From the NCBI GenBank assembly GCA_900548535.1, contig URLG01000057.1, forward strand, positions 1 through 16,205: DNA of 16,205 nucleotides, in the 5' to 3' direction. A program made the translations under genes and the position numbers. Shown here piece by piece: positions 13,244 through 16,205 of the stretch. Below the pieces are notes generated by a model that was given only the letters and a program-made list of their open reading frames with translations, searched no databases and was not told the origin of the DNA. The stretch comes from Candidatus Segatella intestinihominis (GTDB lineage: Bacteria > Bacteroidota > Bacteroidia > Bacteroidales > Bacteroidaceae). Every line of letters starts with the position of its first letter. Positions within the stretch are counted from its first letter, which is position 1.

Positions 13244-13816
13244 TTAGAGGTTGTCGATCACATCGCAGACACGAGCGAAGATCTCATCTACAGTGCCGAG
13301 ACCCTCGATGTGGTGGTGGATGCCTTCCTTCTCATACCAGTCGATGAGCGGAGCAGTCTGAGTGTGGTATACGTTGAGACGCTTCTTGATAGTCTCCTCG
13401 TTGTCGTCAGAACGACCACTCTCCTTACCACGGTTGATCAAACGAGCCATCAACTCATCCTCAGGTACAGCGAGCTCGATCATGGCAGCCACCTTGTGAC
13501 CACGCTCAGCGAGCATCTTCTTCAGAGCCTCAGCCTGTGGAGTGGTACGTGGGAAGCCATCGAAGATAACGCCCTTGTGGTCCTTGCCGAAGCTATCGTA
13601 TACACTAGCGAGGATGTCGATCATCAACTCGTCTGGAATCAACTGACCATTGTCGATATAACCCTTAGCAGTCTTACCGAGCTCAGTACCGTTCTTGATT
13701 TCATTACGCAGTACATCACCAGTAGAAATGTGACCGAGACCATACTTCTCGATCATCTTGTCGCTCTGTGTGCCCTTACCTGCACCTGGAGCGCCGAAAA
13801 TTACGATATTTTTCAT
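13244..13816 (-). CDS. adk: Adenylate kinase
   Basis: A 190-residue adenylate kinase catalysing ATP + AMP = 2 ADP in the cytoplasm. The P-loop GAPGAGKGT is at 8-16, the AMP-binding STGDVLR at 31-37 and DGFPRT at 86-91. Conserved arginines follow in LINRGKESGRSDDNEETIKKR (R129, R135, R146, given by number). The lid between about 128 and 142 is short and lacks the zinc cysteines of long-form enzymes, so it is the short-lid type usual in Bacteroidota. It starts 34 bases after hpt in the same direction and appears to be co-transcribed with it. A strong hairpin follows it. Confidence 0.98.
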   Translation of the reverse strand: MKNIVIFGAPGAGKGTQSDKMIEKYGLGHISTGDVLRNEIKNGTELGKTAKGYIDNGQLIPDELMIDILASVYDSFGKDHKGVIFDGFPRTTPQAEALKKMLAERGHKVAAMIELAVPEDELMARLINRGKESGRSDDNEETIKKRLNVYHTQTAPLIDWYEKEGIHHHIEGLGTVDEIFARVCDVIDNL

Positions 13817-13850
13817 CTTTCTTTTTTAAAATGTATATATAAAATTTATT

Positions 13851-14387
13851 TTACTCCACGATGGTATAGATGTCTCTCAGGTTGCGGCCTTCCTGGTCAT
13901 AATCCAAGCCATAGCCCACGATGAAGTCGTTAGGGATCTCCATCACGGCATAGTTAATCTTCAAGTCCACCTTCAGATTGCCTGGCTTCACGAGCAGGGA
14001 GCAAATCTCGATGGATGCAGGCTCCTGCTTCTTCAGCTCCTCTATCATGTGCTGCATAGTGAAACCAGAGTCCACGATATCTTCCACGATGACGATGTGG
14101 CGGCCCTTGATGTCGCCATTCAAGCCCATGAGTGTCTTCATGCTGCCAGTAGAGGATGTGCCCTCGTAGGAAGCATACTTCACGAATGAGATTTCGCTCG
14201 GGACGGTAATCATTCGCATCAAATCGGCTGCGAAGATAAACGAGCCATTCAACACTGCCAAGAACACAGGGGTCTTGCCCTCATAGTCCTGGTTAAGACG
14301 GTCGGCTACGACCTTAACTTTCTCTAGGATCTCGGCCTCTGGAATCGATGTTTTGAAGGTCTTATCCTTAATTTTTACTACGCCCAT
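13851..14387 (-). CDS. hpt: Hypoxanthine phosphoribosyltransferase
   Basis: A 178-residue type I phosphoribosyltransferase that converts hypoxanthine (often also guanine) and PRPP to the nucleotide in purine salvage. The PRPP-binding loop HIVIVEDIVDSGFT is at 97-110 with the acidic pair E102-D103. LNGSF (46-50) is the loop that contacts pyrophosphate, and FIVGYGLDYDQEGRNL (155-170) is the conserved purine-site and C-terminal motif. Length matches the family. It is the first gene of the minus-strand block with adk, obgE and pgeF, downstream of a clear -7 box, and is transcribed divergently from nnr. Confidence 0.96.
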   Translation of the reverse strand: MGVVKIKDKTFKTSIPEAEILEKVKVVADRLNQDYEGKTPVFLAVLNGSFIFAADLMRMITVPSEISFVKYASYEGTSSTGSMKTLMGLNGDIKGRHIVIVEDIVDSGFTMQHMIEELKKQEPASIEICSLLVKPGNLKVDLKINYAVMEIPNDFIVGYGLDYDQEGRNLRDIYTIVE

Positions 14388-14410
14388 AGTCTATAAATTG
14401 AATATTTTCT

Positions 14411-14419
14411 GCAAAATTA
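14411..14419 (-). promoter_or_regulatory. Putative hpt promoter, -7 box
   Basis: On the minus strand TAATTTTG (14419 down to 14412) followed by C matches the Bacteroidota consensus TAnnTTTG. It lies 25-32 bases before the hpt start codon. No clean TTTG -33 box is present; the palindrome at 14429-14442 occupies that region. Confidence 0.6.
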
Positions 14420-14428
14420 CGAAAAAAA

Positions 14429-14442
14429 CACGAAACTTCGTG
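14429..14442. promoter_or_regulatory. Palindrome between divergent hpt and nnr promoters
   Basis: CACGAA-AC-TTCGTG is a perfect six-base dyad around a two-base centre. It lies between the -7 boxes of hpt (14412-14419, minus) and nnr (14464-14471, plus), about where -33 elements would fall for both. It may be a shared operator or simply part of the two promoters; the role is inferred. Confidence 0.5.
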
Positions 14443-14463
14443 CTATCATAGCTATTTTTTTAG

Positions 14464-14471
14464 TACTTTTG
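14464..14471 (+). promoter_or_regulatory. Putative nnr promoter, -7 box
   Basis: TACTTTTG at 14464-14471 followed by CAC matches the Bacteroidota -7 consensus. It lies 65 bases before the nnr start codon, leaving a short leader. The TTCGTG half of the palindrome at 14437-14442 is 21 bases upstream, roughly the -33 position. Confidence 0.6.
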
Positions 14472-14535
14472 CACTTAGAAGAGCCAAAGAGAGAAGGTTT
14501 TTCGGAAAAATGGCACTTTTAACTAGAATCAAAGT

Positions 14536-16053
14536 ATGAAGATATTCACTAGTGCTCAGATACATGAGCTTGACAAATATACCATAGAGCATGAGCCCAT
14601 CTCATCGCTCAACCTGATGGAGAGAGCTGCCAAGGCTCTCACCAGAGCCATTGAGGAAGAATGGCTGAACCATACACCCGTGGTCATCTTTGCCGGTCCG
14701 GGCAATAACGGTGGTGACGCACTTGCCGTGGGCAGAATGCTGGCGGAAGACGGATACCCGGTGAGCGTGTACTTATTCAATGTACACAACAAGCTATCAG
14801 CCGACTGCGCCGCCAACAAGAAGAGAATCATTGAGGGAAAGAAAGTGAAGAAGTTTGTGGAAATCACGCTCAACTTTGACCCTCCACAGCTCACAGCCGA
14901 GACGCTCGTGATAGACGGCCTCTTTGGCAGCGGACTGAACAAGCCGCTGGCTGGCGGATTTGCCGCCATGGTGAAATATATCAACCAAAGCGCCGCCAAG
15001 GTGGTGAGCATCGACATCCCTTCTGGACTGATGACCGAGGACAACTCCAACAACATCCACGCCAACATCATCCATGCCGACCTGACGCTCACGCTACAAC
15101 AGAAGAAGCTATCCATGCTGATGGCAGACAACCAGCAATACCTGGGCAGACTGAGAGTGCTCGACATCCGACTATCACAAGAGTACATACAGAACGCCAA
15201 GTGCAGATGCAGCATACTGGAGGAGCAAGACGTGCGCCAGCTATTGCGCCCACGCAGCGACTTTGCCCACAAGGGCAGCATGGGCAACGCTCTCTTGATA
15301 GCCGGCAGCTACGGTATGAACGGAGCCGCCATCCTAGCCACCAAGGCTTGTCTGAGAGCAGGCGTGGGAAAGGTAACCACGCATACGCCTAAGCGCAACT
15401 ATGAGATTATGCAAATCAGCGTGCCAGAAGCCGTATTGCAGATGGATGCCGAGGAAACCATATTCAGCGAGCCGGTGGACACGGAGAACTTCAGCGCCAT
15501 GGGCATAGGTCCGGGACTGGGCACCAACGAGAACACAGCCATCGCCCTGATAGCCCAACTGCGCCGCAGCACCTGCCCTACGGTGATAGACGCCGACGCC
15601 ATCAACATACTGGGCAGCCACAGAGCCTGGCTACAACAACTGCCCAAGGACATCATACTGACGCCCCACCCCAAGGAGTTTGACCGCCTGGCTGGCAACA
15701 CCAGCAACACCTGTTGTGAGCGCCTGGCAAAGGCTAGCGAACTGGCAGAGCGCCTGCACGCCTACATCATCCTGAAGGGGCACTACTCAGCCCTGTGCCA
15801 TCCTAACGGACAGATAGAATTTTGCAGCACGGGCAATAGTGGTATGGCTACAGCTGGCAGCGGCGATGTGCTCACGGGCATCATCACGGCACTGCTGGCT
15901 AGAGGCTACAATCAAGCCGACGCCTGCCGACTGGGCATGCATCTACACGGACTGGCTGGCGACATCGCCATCAAAGACCTGGGCAAGGAAAGCCTCATCG
16001 CTAGAGACTTGATACAATATCTGCCCAAAGCCTTTCTGAGGCTGGAAGACTAG
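14536..16053 (+). CDS. nnr: Bifunctional NAD(P)H-hydrate epimerase/dehydratase
   Basis: A 505-residue fusion that repairs hydrated NADH and NADPH. The N-terminal epimerase domain (about 1-210, YjeF_N/NnrE) shows GPGNNGGD at 54-61, DGLFGSGL at 127-134 and SIDIPSGL at 158-165. The C-terminal ADP- or ATP-dependent dehydratase domain (about 225-500, carbohydrate-kinase-like NnrD) has HKGSMGNALLIAGS, GIGPGLGT, TPHPKEFDRL and the nucleotide-binding loop GNSGMATAGSGD at 433-444, whose D444 corresponds to the catalytic aspartate. Both domains look intact and the length is normal for the fusion. It has its own promoter, diverges from hpt and ends in a strong bidirectional terminator. No signal peptide; cytoplasmic. 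Confidence 0.97.
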   Translation: MKIFTSAQIHELDKYTIEHEPISSLNLMERAAKALTRAIEEEWLNHTPVVIFAGPGNNGGDALAVGRMLAEDGYPVSVYLFNVHNKLSADCAANKKRIIEGKKVKKFVEITLNFDPPQLTAETLVIDGLFGSGLNKPLAGGFAAMVKYINQSAAKVVSIDIPSGLMTEDNSNNIHANIIHADLTLTLQQKKLSMLMADNQQYLGRLRVLDIRLSQEYIQNAKCRCSILEEQDVRQLLRPRSDFAHKGSMGNALLIAGSYGMNGAAILATKACLRAGVGKVTTHTPKRNYEIMQISVPEAVLQMDAEETIFSEPVDTENFSAMGIGPGLGTNENTAIALIAQLRRSTCPTVIDADAINILGSHRAWLQQLPKDIILTPHPKEFDRLAGNTSNTCCERLAKASELAERLHAYIILKGHYSALCHPNGQIEFCSTGNSGMATAGSGDVLTGIITALLARGYNQADACRLGMHLHGLAGDIAIKDLGKESLIARDLIQYLPKAFLRLED

Positions 16054-16103
16054 TAGCCCTCGCTCTCCGAGCGTGGGCATCCTAACAGAGAAGAAGCACA
16101 AAA

Positions 16104-16137
16104 AAGCGGGAACCCTTTCGGATTCCCGCTTATATTT
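16104..16137. terminator. Bidirectional Rho-independent terminator
   Basis: AAGCGGGAA (16104-16112) pairs with TTCCCGCTT (16123-16131), with a further CC/GG pair inside after one mismatch. On the plus strand it is followed by ATATTTT. On the minus strand it is followed by a run of T from the A-tract at 16100-16105. It lies between the convergent nnr gene and the gene ending at 16159. Confidence 0.88.
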
Positions 16138-16158
16138 TGTATTGTCGAAACTCGAAGA

Positions 16159-16205
16159 TTAGTCGAGGTTAGCCAACTTGTTGTCAGAATGAAGAACATC
16201 CTTGA
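16159..16205 (-). CDS. C-terminal end of an unidentified gene
   Basis: On the minus strand the frame entering from the right edge reads KDVLHSDNKLANLD and stops at TAA (16161-16159). The stop lies 22 bases from the bidirectional terminator, which is the spacing expected for a convergent gene, and other frames have early stops or no such relation. Only 14 residues are visible, so no family can be assigned. Confidence 0.5.
   Translation of the reverse strand, partial: KDVLHSDNKLANLD

Noticed and set aside
14556..15287. 243-residue minus-strand open frame
   Set aside because: It is antisense to the intact epimerase domain of nnr and has low-complexity, serine- and leucine-rich composition.

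Overview
The window looks like chromosome of a Bacteroidales bacterium, most likely Prevotella or Segatella (P. copri-like). The grounds are Bacteroidota -7 promoter boxes (TAnnTTTG) upstream of several genes, A-rich leaders in place of strong Shine-Dalgarno sites, a VirE/BT4734-type primase-helicase with DUF5675 neighbours, two COG1373 ATPases, and the housekeeping order hpt-adk-obgE-pgeF-M23 peptidase. The species is inferred from gene content, not from a marker gene.

Layout. Positions 1-390 are a gene-poor leader with a promoter and possible RNA structure. A reading frame of unknown function (391-948) has no normal start codon, and its end runs into an array of seven 23-bp repeats (884-1044). 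Two AAA ATPases of the DUF4143/COG1373 type follow (1132-2415 and 2617-3957). Each has its own, unrelated, array of short direct repeats just upstream of its promoter. A convergent terminator hairpin (4016-4042) separates them from a minus-strand membrane protein of unknown function (4062-5165).

A plus-strand accessory cluster occupies 5465-9642: a DUF5675 protein, a 117-residue unknown protein, an 887-residue VirE_N/DUF3987 primase-helicase-like protein and a second, divergent DUF5675-like protein. Its gene boundaries, and the interdomain linker of the large protein, are full of short tandem repeats. The linker contains 13 copies of a 7-bp unit in which every third copy is altered exactly where an in-frame TAG would fall.

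From 14387 down to 9639 the minus strand carries a core block: hpt (purine salvage), adk (nucleotide balance), obgE (ribosome-assembly GTPase), pgeF (laccase-domain protein) and a secreted two-domain M23 peptidase. Hairpins or repeat arrays sit between several of these genes. The start codon of pgeF lies at the edge of a 7-bp repeat array whose inverted counterpart lies just downstream of obgE. The peptidase stop codon overlaps the last stop codon of the accessory cluster. hpt and the bifunctional NAD(P)HX repair gene nnr (14536-16053) diverge from a shared region with a palindrome between their promoters. A bidirectional terminator and the tail of an unidentified minus-strand gene end the window.

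The strongest leads are the pair of ATPases with private repeat arrays, the stop-avoiding heptamer tract inside the primase-helicase gene, the pairing of a motif-intact with a motif-altered DUF5675 protein around it, and the inverted heptamer arrays in the pgeF leader. No CRISPR array, tRNA, rRNA or transposase was seen.
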